Shown piece after piece: positions 1 to 8,200 of a stretch of 13,540 nt of DNA. Numbering within the stretch: the first letter of the stretch is position 1; each line of letters starts with the position of its first letter. This DNA is from Candidatus Fermentibacterota bacterium (lineage in GTDB: Bacteria > JAFGKV01), in assembly GCA_016928395.1 (NCBI GenBank), contig JAFGKV010000116.1, positions 1 to 13,540 of the forward strand, read 5' to 3'. Under the pieces are notes generated by a model. It saw only the letters and a list, made by a program, of their open reading frames with translations. It was not told the DNA's origin and did not search any database. A program made the position numbers and the translations under genes.

Positions 1-33
1 ATAGCCCATTCGGGTTTCGTCATCCCTTCCCCT

Positions 34-54
34 TGCATCGCCCCTGGCGATGCA
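34..54 (+). other. 9-bp hairpin upstream of the first gene
   Basis: TGCATCGCC (34-42) and GGCGATGCA (46-54) are perfect reverse complements around a CCT loop. No T-tract follows on either strand, so it is not a convincing intrinsic terminator. It lies just before the ribosome binding site of the lipoprotein gene, and may be an mRNA 5' structure or the remnant of a processed terminator of a gene left of the window. Confidence 0.45.
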
Positions 55-65
55 TCGGCCAGAGT

Positions 66-73
66 GAGGAGAG
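66..73 (+). promoter_or_regulatory. Ribosome binding site setting the start at 78
   Basis: GAGGAGAG ends 4 bases before ATG 78 (the GAGGAG core is 6 bases away). This, together with the signal peptide and lipobox that follow, favours ATG 78 over the in-frame TTG at 33, which falls at the edge of the hairpin. Confidence 0.7.
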
Positions 74-77
74 AACC

Positions 78-479
78 ATGGATCGTGATCTCCGCCGATT
101 CGTTGTGCTGGCCGTGCTGTGCACGCTGAGTGCCGGCTGCAGCAAAACTCAAACCCCCGCGCAAGAATTCACCCGAGATCTCTCACCCGGCAAGATTCCC
201 CCTCCCAGCCAACTGCTGGCAAAGGCCGAGACGGCTCCGTCCGCCGATCAGAAGCTGGCGCTATTTGAGCAGTTCGTCGCGAGCTACCCCGACAGCCCGC
301 GAGCAGACTTTGCGCAGTTCATGGTGGGATTTCTTCTTTCCGAAGAACTGGAGCGCCCCAAGGATGCGGCCGCGGCGTTTAACCAGCTCAAGACGCGTCA
401 TCCGGCTAGCGAATGGATCGACGATGCTGACACGCTCATGGCTGAGATGGCGCGGACGGCATCAGCGATAGTGGAGTGA
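78..479 (+). CDS. Small TPR-type outer-membrane lipoprotein
   Basis: This is a 133-residue predicted lipoprotein. The N-terminus is charged (MDRDLRR), followed by a hydrophobic stretch and the lipobox LSAGC with Cys21 as the lipidation site. Residues about 56-125 are helical and look like tetratricopeptide repeats: LFEQFVASYPDSPRAD and then FNQLKTRHPASEWIDDA carry the YPxSP/HPxS turns and alternating small residues typical of the TPR units in BamD and YbgF/CpoB-type lipoproteins. It is much shorter than BamD (about 240 residues), so it is not that protein itself. It is the first gene of the run, 42 bases before the TonB-dependent receptor, and may be a periplasm-facing adaptor for the outer-membrane proteins encoded downstream. 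The lipoprotein call is strong; the role is inference from context. Confidence 0.8.
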   Translation: MDRDLRRFVVLAVLCTLSAGCSKTQTPAQEFTRDLSPGKIPPPSQLLAKAETAPSADQKLALFEQFVASYPDSPRADFAQFMVGFLLSEELERPKDAAAAFNQLKTRHPASEWIDDADTLMAEMARTASAIVE

Positions 480-521
480 AGTCATGACCCCCTTCCGCTT
501 ACCCATGAAGGAGTATGCGCG

Positions 522-3317
522 ATGAGCCTCAGGAAGATCTTCTGCGTCCTTCTGGCCGCCGTATGCACCGCCGGTCCCGCCCTGGCAGGCACCACCGGCA
601 AGCTGGCGGGCAAGGTCACCGACAATGCCAATGGTGAACCGCTCATAGGCGCCTACGTCATCATCGAGGAACTTGGCGCCGGCGCCATCGCCGATGAGAG
701 CGGCGAGTATGCCATTCTGAACCTGCCGCCGGGAATCTACACAGTGCGATCAGAGATGATGGGCTTCTCCAGCGTGCGCATGTCGCGGGTACCCGTCAGC
801 GTCGACCTCACCACTACGGTTGATTTCGGCCTCGACGCCGGCGTGCTTGACCTTGGACAACCCATCGAAGTCGTGGCGGTCCGATCTCCCGTGCAGTTGG
901 ACCTGACCTCAGCCAGCTCGATGGTGGGCGCGCGGGAGATCGGCGACCTTCCCGTGCAGCAGGTGAGCGATGTCTTGGCGCTGCAAGCCGGCGTGGTGCA
1001 GGGCGCCTACGGCGGCCTGCATATTCGCGGCGGCCGCACCGACGAGGTTGCCTACTGGGTTGACGGCGTCGCAACGACCGACGTCTACGAAGGCGGCCAA
1101 AGCGTGCAGGTGCAGAACTCGTCGGTGGATGAACTCCAGGTCATCAGTGGAACCTTCAATGCCGAGTATGGCCAGGCGATGAGCGGAGTGGTGAATATCG
1201 TCACCAACTCGGGGGGCCCCGTGTATGAGGGCGCCGCCACGGTGTACGTCGACGATGCGATCAGCTCCGATGAAGAGACCTTCTACAACATCGACGAGGT
1301 CGGGATCGCCACAATCAATGGCGAGCTGACCTTGAGCGGTCCCATCCCCTCGACGGGGAACAAGCTTACATTCTTTGCCTTAGGGCGCTATTACGACACC
1401 GATGGCTATCTCTACGGGAAGCATGTGTTCAATCCCGACGGGACACTCGCTGACAGCGCGGCGGCGATGCGCGGAGATACTGCAGCGGTCCCCATGGCAT
1501 GGTCGAAAAACCTGTATCTTCAGGGGAAACTCGCCTTCCAGGCCACCAATACCCTGAAGCTCACCTACGGGTTGTTCTTCGAAGACACTGAGTACAAGGA
1601 GTATGATCATTACTTTAAGTATAACCCCGACGGAGTGGCTCCCCACTACATAGGCTCCCAGACCCATATCCTGACCCTTACCCACAGCGTCTCCCCGAGC
1701 ACATTCTACGAGCTGCGAGGAACACGGCTGTCCCGCACGTATGAGCGGCATCTCTACGAAGATCCGGAAGACTCCCGGTATGTGCATCCGGATCTGATGA
1801 CCTCGCCGGCGGACTATAGCTTTGGCGTGGGCGGGACTCAGATGAACCAGTTCGAACGATCCACCCAGTACTGGATCGGCAAGCTTGATGTGCTGAGCCA
1901 GCTTACCAAGCGGCATCAGGTCAAAGGCGGCCTGGAGATGCGTCTCCACCACCTCACCCTGGATGATGCCGAGGTGCGGCCCAAGACCGTCGGCGCCATG
2001 GGCGCGGATGGTGTCTGGGATCCGCTGGCCGGCTCTGAAATCACGCCTTTTGAGCCCACCATCCACCCCACCTACAGCCCGTATCATGACACGTACGACA
2101 AGAAGCCGATGGAATTCAGTGCCTTTGTTCAGGACAAGATCGAGTTCCGCGAGGTCATCCTGAATCTGGGCCTTCGGTTCGACTACTTCGACCCTGACGG
2201 TCAGGTGCTGACCGACCCGCGGGATCCCGATGTGAACAACCCCATGCTGCCCGCCCACATCTATCGCGATTACTCGCCGGACGTACCCGAGGACCAGTTG
2301 GTGAAGTATACGCTGGAAGAGCGGAAAGCCTTCTGGTACGAGGATGCATCATCGAAGACCCAGATCAGCCCGCGACTCGGCGCCGCCTATCCCATCAGTG
2401 ACCGCGGCGCGATTCACTTCTCCTATGGTCATTTCTTCCAAATTCCTCAATTCAGGCTCCTGTACGAAAACCCGGAGTTCGAGGTTGCCCGGGGCGAGGG
2501 TCTGGGGACGACCATGGGAAACGCCGATCTGGACCCACAGCGTACGGTGATGTATGAGGTCGGCATCCAGCAGGCCCTGAGCGACGCGGATGCCTTCGAT
2601 GTCACCATGTTCTACCGTGACATCAGAGATTGGGTCGGCACCAGCGAGGCCATAGACACCTATGTGGCGGGAACTGCATACAGCAAGTACGTGAACAAGG
2701 ACTATGCCAATGCCCGGGGCGTTACCCTGACATACGACCGTCGCTTCTCCGGCGGATTCAGCGCCGGGGTGGACTATAGCTTTATGGTCGTCGAGGGCAC
2801 AGCCTCCGACCCCACGGATGCCTACAACGCGGCCCGAGACAATCAGTCACCGAGAATCAGCCTCATTCCCTTGGGGTGGGATCGCACTCATACGTTGAAC
2901 GCCAACGTCGCTTTGGGTGCCGAGACATGGCGCGCGTCGCTCCTAGGCCGGTTCTCCACCGGAGAGCCGTACACCCCCACGTTCGCGCGGGGCCAGGTGG
3001 CCGGTGCCGGCCAATATGTGGGTCTTACAGACAATTCGGCGCGCAAGCCCAATACCTACAGCTTCGATCTGAAGGTGTACAAGCGATTTTCCTATGCCGG
3101 CTTGCGGTACAATCTCTTCCTGAATGTCTTCAACCTGTTCGACCGCCGGAACGAGCAGGACGTCTACTCCACGACGGGCCGGGCAACCTATGACCTCGAT
3201 GCCCAGCGCGCGTCAGAGAACCCAAGTCGTCCCAACACGGTCGAGGAATACGTGACTCGGCCCGAGTACTACTCCGAACCCCGGAGAGTCCAGGCCGGTC
3301 TCACGGTGTCATTCTGA
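522..3317 (+). CDS. SusC-like TonB-dependent outer-membrane receptor
   Basis: This 931-residue protein is an outer-membrane active transporter energised by TonB/ExbBD. A signal peptide (residues 1-22, cleavage after ALA) is followed by a carboxypeptidase-regulatory-like domain (about 26-105; GKVTDNANGEPLIGAYV, then LPPGIYTVR). A segment IEVVAVR (115-121) sits where a TonB box would be expected. The plug domain (about 125-232) carries LHIRGGRTDEVAYWVDGV and YGQAMSGVVNIVTNSGG. The rest is a 22-strand-type beta barrel rich in alternating aromatic residues, ending in a terminal Phe (GLTVSF) as expected for BAM recognition. AAGGAG at 508-513 lies 8 bases before the ATG. No SusD-like lipoprotein partner is adjacent; the next gene, 11 bases on, is a large exported protein instead. 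The family is certain but the substrate is unknown: it could be glycan, peptide or metal chelate. It could also act as an outer-membrane component of a surface-protein system. Confidence 0.95.
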   Translation: MSLRKIFCVLLAAVCTAGPALAGTTGKLAGKVTDNANGEPLIGAYVIIEELGAGAIADESGEYAILNLPPGIYTVRSEMMGFSSVRMSRVPVSVDLTTTVDFGLDAGVLDLGQPIEVVAVRSPVQLDLTSASSMVGAREIGDLPVQQVSDVLALQAGVVQGAYGGLHIRGGRTDEVAYWVDGVATTDVYEGGQSVQVQNSSVDELQVISGTFNAEYGQAMSGVVNIVTNSGGPVYEGAATVYVDDAISSDEETFYNIDEVGIATINGELTLSGPIPSTGNKLTFFALGRYYDTDGYLYGKHVFNPDGTLADSAAAMRGDTAAVPMAWSKNLYLQGKLAFQATNTLKLTYGLFFEDTEYKEYDHYFKYNPDGVAPHYIGSQTHILTLTHSVSPSTFYELRGTRLSRTYERHLYEDPEDSRYVHPDLMTSPADYSFGVGGTQMNQFERSTQYWIGKLDVLSQLTKRHQVKGGLEMRLHHLTLDDAEVRPKTVGAMGADGVWDPLAGSEITPFEPTIHPTYSPYHDTYDKKPMEFSAFVQDKIEFREVILNLGLRFDYFDPDGQVLTDPRDPDVNNPMLPAHIYRDYSPDVPEDQLVKYTLEERKAFWYEDASSKTQISPRLGAAYPISDRGAIHFSYGHFFQIPQFRLLYENPEFEVARGEGLGTTMGNADLDPQRTVMYEVGIQQALSDADAFDVTMFYRDIRDWVGTSEAIDTYVAGTAYSKYVNKDYANARGVTLTYDRRFSGGFSAGVDYSFMVVEGTASDPTDAYNAARDNQSPRISLIPLGWDRTHTLNANVALGAETWRASLLGRFSTGEPYTPTFARGQVAGAGQYVGLTDNSARKPNTYSFDLKVYKRFSYAGLRYNLFLNVFNLFDRRNEQDVYSTTGRATYDLDAQRASENPSRPNTVEEYVTRPEYYSEPRRVQAGLTVSF

Positions 3318-3322
3318 GGAGG
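3316..3322 (+). promoter_or_regulatory. Shine-Dalgarno overlapping the receptor stop codon
   Basis: GAGGAGG shares two bases with the receptor's TGA stop (3315-3317) and sits 6 bases before GTG 3329. ATG codons at 3335 and 3338 would be 12 and 15 bases away, so GTG 3329 is preferred. The overlap suggests translational coupling. Confidence 0.7.
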
Positions 3323-3328
3323 CATACG

Positions 3329-6300
3329 GTGAACATGATGCGTGCGACGAAGCTGGCGGCGGCCTTACTGTTGCTGGGCGCCGTGGCATTCGCCAAGGTG
3401 GACGAACGGGGAAAGAACGAGGCCCGGCGTAAGAACTGGCATAGCGGCAACCTGGTGCATACGACCTATTTCAACTATGGCATGATCGGCCGGGAGCTCC
3501 CGGTGGTTCCGGGAGAGGTCGGCGGTGAGTGGCCTATCAACTCCGGCCATTGGTATGTGGGCGACGTGAGTGTCTTGGTGGGCGCGGAACTCGTCGACAT
3601 TCACGGTGACACGGTGTTCTCGGTGCAGGTGAGTGACGGCCCGCGGGGCTTCAACGAATACAGCCCAGATGGATCCACCTTCTGGGGGTGGGAGCCAATT
3701 CCCGGCTACTCCCGGGACGTGACGGGCCAAGAGGGCTGCTGCGTGGCCATGAGCCATCAGCCCGAATCCTGGCCTGCGTTTTGGCCCGACAAGATGGGAG
3801 ACGCCAATGATCCCGGGTGGCCGGCTCAGTGGAACGGCTACTTCGGCAAGAACGTCAAGAATGCCGACCAGGAGAGCTACTGGCTCATGGATGATGCATC
3901 AGACCAAGAGTTTGCCTTCTACCCCGACGCCACGGATTCCACGAGGCGGGGGCTGGGCCTTCGAGTAGCGGTGCGTGGGATGCAGTGGAGCCACGTCCTT
4001 GCCGAAGACTGCATTTTCTGGGTCTACGACATCACGAACATCGGCACCACGGATTATGACAAGGTGGTCTTCGGGATGATCGTGGGAGGCATGGTGGGCG
4101 GCGGTAATGATGCCAATGACGACCATGCAGACTTCGACAAGATCGATAATATCACCTACTGCTGGGATCATGATAATGTCGGCGAGACGGGGTTCAGCCC
4201 GGTAGGATATGTCGGCTATGCGTTTCTGGAAAGCCCGGGCAATCCTTACGACGGCATCGATAATGACAATGACGGCGCCTTCGGATCGGGCATCACCCTG
4301 ACCCGGTCGCAGTTCGGCACCAAGATCCATCGCGTCGGCGATCCAGTCGTACTGATCGACTACGGCACCTATGAGCGCACCGTCACGACGATGCCGGCCG
4401 AAGGCATCACCTTCACGTACCGAGGCACAGAGTTCCACGTGATGCCGAATGTCGAGATCCGGGAAATCGAGCGGAACAACATCGACGACAACCTCGACGG
4501 TCTCATAGACGAAAACAACGGCTTCGAGGTGGCGGGCATCACCTACTACCTCAATGAAGGATACAAGGCGAAGAACTGGATCACCGGGGCCGGCCTGGAC
4601 AATCTTCTCATCGATGAGCGGCGCGATGACGGCATCGACAATGATGGCGACTGGGATCCCCTCACGGACGATGTCGGGCTCGACGGCGTGCCGGGAACGG
4701 GCGACTATGGAGAAGGAGACGGGCTCCCCACCAGCGGCGCCGGCACCGATCTTCCGGGCGAACCAAACATCGACAAGACCGATATCGACGAGTCGGACCA
4801 GATCGGGTTGACCAGCTTCTACTTCTTCTACCCTTCGGGCGGCCTGAAGCTGAAGAACGACGACGATCTGTGGGATGCCATGGCCCCCGGCTACTTCAAT
4901 GCCACGGCCCAGAATGTAGACGGTGATTTCGTCTACGGCTCCGGCTATTTCCCCCTGAAGGCAGGCCAAACCGAGCGCATCTCGGTCTGTCTCGTGTTCG
5001 GCGATGACCGCGACGACATCATCCGGAACAAGCGCACGGTCCAGACCATCTACAATCAGAACTACAACTTCGCCAAGGCGCCGGATTTGCCGAAACTCAC
5101 GGCAGTACCAGGAGACAAGAAGATCACTCTGTTCTGGGACGACACATCGGAGCGATCCTTCGACGTCATCTCGGGCTACGACTTTGAAGGCTACAAGATC
5201 TACAAGGCCACCGACACCGAGTGGGGCGACGCCGACGACATCACCGATGCCTGGGGCAGCCCCAAGTTCGACAAGCCCATCGCCATCTATGATATCCAGA
5301 ACGGCATCAAGGGCCTGTTCCCCCTGGTGGACGAACGCCTGGGCGCGCAGTTCGATCTGGGAAGCGACTCAGGCCTTCGCCACAGCTTTGTGGATACCCA
5401 AGTGGTGAACGGTCAACGCTACTTCTACGCGGTCACCGCCTATGACCGCGGTGACGTGGCAAAAGAGCTCACGCCCGCCGAGACGTCAAAGTTCGTGAAG
5501 CTGAACGCTGATGGCAGCGTGTCTGCCGGCATCAATGTCGGGTATGCGACCCCGAATCCCATGGCGGCGGGATACGAGCCTCCAACGGGTTCCGGGGAGT
5601 TGAGCCGTCAAGGAACGGCTCATGGCACCGGCACTGCGTACTTGGAGATTCTTGATCCAGACGATGTTCCCGAATCCGGGCTTGACTGCATCGTAACCTT
5701 TGTCGACCAGAGCTGTGACACGCTGGACAATGACGGCGACTGGATCGCCTGGGACGATGAGCCCAACGGCACATGGGATACTGGGGAACCGTTCCTGGAT
5801 GTGGGTACCGACGGCAAACCAAGTACCCAGGAGGTCAGCGCCGATGGCCGGCCGTACAATCCCGTCACCAATCCCGATCCCGCCGGCGATAACTACGATG
5901 CCTTTCATAATCCCGGCGGAACCGAAGGCAATGACAAGTGGGACTTCACCGATATCAACGGCAACGGGATGTTTGACCCAGGTTTCGAGCGCGCAGAACC
6001 GTGGACCGATCTGGGTGACGGCGTGCTCGACCCGGGAGAGGAGATCATTCACGACACCGGCACCGACGGGCTGAAACCCGGCGATGCGGGCTATCCCGGG
6101 CCCGATGCCGACGGCACCGAGGGCAATGGGATCCCGGACCCCGGCGAACCCAACGTTGATCATCGCGACCCGGACGAATTGCTTCCGCTGACCACGGGTT
6201 TCTGGGTGTATGACCGAATCAGTGGGAAATACCTGGTGAACGGCGTCCGCGATTTTGTCGGCGACTCCCACTACTTCCGTCTCGATGACCAAGTTCTTGG

Positions 6301-7168
6301 CATGAGGCTGCGCTTCGAGAATGATTCACTGGTGACCAAAGTTGACAATCTCACGGGATGGAGCGTCGTCCGCCCCAACAACTATGTCTTCACCGTGGAA
6401 CCGTTCAAGGCGGCGGGCATTGCCGAGATCGGTGTCGCATTCCCGAGAGACTACCTGATCACCTTCCTGGATGAGACGTCGGAGAGTTCTTCGGTGCTGA
6501 CGATCACGGTGCCCTCGGGCCCGCAGACCCTGCCGGCCAGGGCCTGCAACTTCAGGCTCACCGATGCTCAGACGGGTGATCGACTCCCCTTCGCCTACAT
6601 CGACGTAAACCTAATCCCTTCGCTCCATGATCCGGGCTTCATCACGGGGTCTGACCAGCTCGTCTTCTTTGAGCCGACGCCCGAGGGCCGGCTGCTGACA
6701 TGGAAGATACTCTTCATCGGAAGCGACTCCACGTCGCATGTGCCGGTGGGAGGCGACGAGCTTCTCTTCTCGACCACGAAGCCGTTCAGCGCGACTGATG
6801 AGTTCGTGTTCAGCGTTGAGCCGCAGAATGTGAACACGGCGGCGTTGGGCAAGAGCGCCCTCGATGACATCATGGTGGTGCCCAACCCCTATATCGCGGC
6901 GGCTAGCTGGGAAGGCAAGAATCCGTATACAGACGGCAGAGGGCCGCGGGAGCTGCACTTCGTGAATCTCCCCTCCGTCTGCACCATCCGGATCTACACC
7001 ATCAGCGGCGCGCTGGTGAACACCATCGAACACGATTCCCTCACGGGAACCGCCGTGTGGGACATGCTCACCAAGGACAACCTCGACATTGCGTACGGTG
7101 TCTACATCTACCATGTTGACGCACCGGGCATAGGCGAGAAAATCGGCAAGTTCGCCGTCATTAAGTAG
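3329..7168 (+). CDS. Large exported protein with Asp-rich repeats and C-terminal sorting domain
   Basis: This 1279-residue secreted protein has no recognised enzymatic domain. A signal peptide (residues 1-22, ending AVAFA) precedes a beta-rich N-terminal region. Acidic loops resembling calcium-binding thrombospondin-type-3 or dockerin loops follow: DGIDNDNDG (about 308-316), NNIDDNLDGLIDENN (about 384-398) and DDGIDNDGDWDP (from about 433). A fibronectin-III-like segment (about 584-724; KLTAVPGDKKITLFWDD, then YFYAVTAYDRGD) comes next. A second Asp/Gly/Pro-rich stretch (about 797-955) includes DNDGDWIAWDDEPNG, DINGNGMFDPG and GIPDPGEPNVD. The last ~97 residues (from VVPNPYIAAASW, through TIRIYTISGALV and YGVYIYHV, to KFAVIK) are a type A sorting/FlgD-Ig-like domain, the usual T9SS export signal. 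The gene lies between the receptor and a PorV-like gene with 11- and 12-base gaps. A cell-surface structural, adhesive or binding protein is likely. The sorting domain and export are well supported; the calcium binding is inferred. Confidence 0.85.
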   Translation: MNMMRATKLAAALLLLGAVAFAKVDERGKNEARRKNWHSGNLVHTTYFNYGMIGRELPVVPGEVGGEWPINSGHWYVGDVSVLVGAELVDIHGDTVFSVQVSDGPRGFNEYSPDGSTFWGWEPIPGYSRDVTGQEGCCVAMSHQPESWPAFWPDKMGDANDPGWPAQWNGYFGKNVKNADQESYWLMDDASDQEFAFYPDATDSTRRGLGLRVAVRGMQWSHVLAEDCIFWVYDITNIGTTDYDKVVFGMIVGGMVGGGNDANDDHADFDKIDNITYCWDHDNVGETGFSPVGYVGYAFLESPGNPYDGIDNDNDGAFGSGITLTRSQFGTKIHRVGDPVVLIDYGTYERTVTTMPAEGITFTYRGTEFHVMPNVEIREIERNNIDDNLDGLIDENNGFEVAGITYYLNEGYKAKNWITGAGLDNLLIDERRDDGIDNDGDWDPLTDDVGLDGVPGTGDYGEGDGLPTSGAGTDLPGEPNIDKTDIDESDQIGLTSFYFFYPSGGLKLKNDDDLWDAMAPGYFNATAQNVDGDFVYGSGYFPLKAGQTERISVCLVFGDDRDDIIRNKRTVQTIYNQNYNFAKAPDLPKLTAVPGDKKITLFWDDTSERSFDVISGYDFEGYKIYKATDTEWGDADDITDAWGSPKFDKPIAIYDIQNGIKGLFPLVDERLGAQFDLGSDSGLRHSFVDTQVVNGQRYFYAVTAYDRGDVAKELTPAETSKFVKLNADGSVSAGINVGYATPNPMAAGYEPPTGSGELSRQGTAHGTGTAYLEILDPDDVPESGLDCIVTFVDQSCDTLDNDGDWIAWDDEPNGTWDTGEPFLDVGTDGKPSTQEVSADGRPYNPVTNPDPAGDNYDAFHNPGGTEGNDKWDFTDINGNGMFDPGFERAEPWTDLGDGVLDPGEEIIHDTGTDGLKPGDAGYPGPDADGTEGNGIPDPGEPNVDHRDPDELLPLTTGFWVYDRISGKYLVNGVRDFVGDSHYFRLDDQVLGMRLRFENDSLVTKVDNLTGWSVVRPNNYVFTVEPFKAAGIAEIGVAFPRDYLITFLDETSESSSVLTITVPSGPQTLPARACNFRLTDAQTGDRLPFAYIDVNLIPSLHDPGFITGSDQLVFFEPTPEGRLLTWKILFIGSDSTSHVPVGGDELLFSTTKPFSATDEFVFSVEPQNVNTAALGKSALDDIMVVPNPYIAAASWEGKNPYTDGRGPRELHFVNLPSVCTIRIYTISGALVNTIEHDSLTGTAVWDMLTKDNLDIAYGVYIYHVDAPGIGEKIGKFAVIK

Positions 7169-7173
7169 GGAGG
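7167..7173 (+). promoter_or_regulatory. Ribosome binding site setting the start at 7181
   Basis: AGGGAGG lies 7 bases before ATG 7181 but only 1 base before the alternative in-frame GTG at 7175, so translation should begin at 7181 (MKRFGLLLL). It overlaps the stop codon (7166-7168) of the preceding gene, suggesting coupled translation. Confidence 0.75.
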
Positions 7174-7180
7174 TGTGACG

Positions 7181-8200
7181 ATGAAGCGCTTCGGGCTCCT
7201 TCTGCTGATCGCTGCCTTCGCCTGGTCTCCCTGTCATGCCCAAGGCGTTAGCAAGGCCGGGACCACGGCAGCCACGTTTCTCTCCGTGGGCCAGGGAAGT
7301 CGAGCCATTGCCATGGGCGGTGCGTTTGTCGCCGTGGCCAACGACGTCTCTGCACTCTACTGGAATCCCGCCGGGGCGGCCCGCCTGAACGCCACGGAGT
7401 TCCTGTTCTGCCATAATGAGTGGCTTGCCGATATGACCTTCGACTATGTTGCTTCGGCCCTGCCCATGGGCAATGGTGTCATCGGCCTCAGCGCCACCTT
7501 TCTCTCCATGGGATCGGAGCCGGTGCGGACTGTCAACGAACCCGACGGCACCGGGGAGTTTTTCGACGCCGGCAGCTACGCCATGTCTGCGGGCTACTCG
7601 AGAATGCTCACCGACCGCTTCTCGTTCGGCCTTATGGGCAAAGTCGTGCGGGAGTACATCAAGGACTGCAGCTCCACCGGCTTCGCGTTGGATGTGGGCA
7701 CCCTGTTCGAGACCCAATGGCGAGGGCTCATGGTCGGCATGAGCATTTCCAACTTCGGCACCAAGATGCAGATGGCAGGTAACGATGTCCTGGTGCAGGT
7801 TGACATTGACCCCACGCAAGAGGGCAACAACGAGAACATCAATGCCCATCTCGCCCTTGACAGGTTCGACATGCCGCTGGTGTTCCGCGTGGGGTTGGCC
7901 ATGGACCTTCTGCGCGATGTGCCAAACAATAGTCTGCTCATCAGCGTGGATGCACTCCACCCCAATGACAATACCGAGGCGGTAGACTTAGGCCTGGAGT
8001 ACGGCCTGGCAAATCGGTTCTTCGCCCGGGTCGGCTACAAGTCGCTGTTCATGCGGGAGGCCGAGGAGGGCCTCACCGCGGGTGCGGGTTTCAGCCTTCC
8101 TGTCTTGGGGGCCGCAACATTGGGCGTGGATTATGCCTATCAGGCCTTTGGCCGCCTGGAACAGGCGCACCGGCTCAGCGTATCACTCCGGACAAGTTGA
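7181..8200 (+). CDS. PorV/PorQ family outer-membrane protein
   Basis: This 339-residue beta-barrel protein has a signal peptide (residues 1-20, cleavage after CHA). The family signature follows directly: TFLSVGQGSRAIAMGGAFVA, then NDVSALYWNPAGAARL (about 32-69). This is the FadL-like GxRxxGMGGA...D...WNPAG motif found in PorV, PorQ and related UPF0164 barrels. The remainder alternates strands with Gly- and aromatic-rich turns and ends in LSVSLRTS. In characterised T9SS, PorV receives cargo proteins after translocation and passes them to the PorU sortase/attachment complex. Placement immediately after a gene with a sorting domain fits a dedicated or co-expressed attachment partner. The family is well supported. 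Whether it is functionally PorV, PorQ or another paralogue cannot be settled, since candidate FCB phyla often encode many copies. Confidence 0.85.
   Translation: MKRFGLLLLIAAFAWSPCHAQGVSKAGTTAATFLSVGQGSRAIAMGGAFVAVANDVSALYWNPAGAARLNATEFLFCHNEWLADMTFDYVASALPMGNGVIGLSATFLSMGSEPVRTVNEPDGTGEFFDAGSYAMSAGYSRMLTDRFSFGLMGKVVREYIKDCSSTGFALDVGTLFETQWRGLMVGMSISNFGTKMQMAGNDVLVQVDIDPTQEGNNENINAHLALDRFDMPLVFRVGLAMDLLRDVPNNSLLISVDALHPNDNTEAVDLGLEYGLANRFFARVGYKSLFMREAEEGLTAGAGFSLPVLGAATLGVDYAYQAFGRLEQAHRLSVSLRTS

Noticed and set aside
3-17. Small stem AGCCC/GGGTT followed by T residues at the left edge, as a possible terminator of an upstream gene
   Set aside because: Only three GC pairs plus a wobble and an A-T pair are visible at the window edge, which is too weak without the sequence to the left.
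1380-2258. Minus-strand open frame of 292 codons inside the TonB-dependent receptor
   Set aside because: The composition is low-complexity and it is antisense to a certain gene, with no start signal.
4249-4650. Nearly repeated DNA such as gacggcatcga(t/c)aatga at 4251 and 4629 as a repeat element
   Set aside because: The similarity follows from the repeated DGIDND protein motif in one reading frame; it is too short and irregular to be a DNA repeat or CRISPR.
3899-4969. Minus-strand open frame of 356 codons inside the 1279-residue gene
   Set aside because: It is antisense to an Asp-rich coding stretch: GAC/GAT codons read backwards give Val/Ile-rich protein without stops. No domain or start signal was seen.
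3329-7168. The 1279-residue protein as a SusD-type partner of the receptor
   Set aside because: It has no lipobox, no helical TPR core and is more than twice the length of SusD; beta-rich segments and a sorting domain dominate.
6611-7960. Long open frame on the minus strand (449 codons) across the end of the 1279-residue gene and the PorV-like gene
   Set aside because: It lies antisense to two well-supported genes, has no ribosome binding site or recognisable domain, and long antisense frames are expected in high-GC coding DNA.
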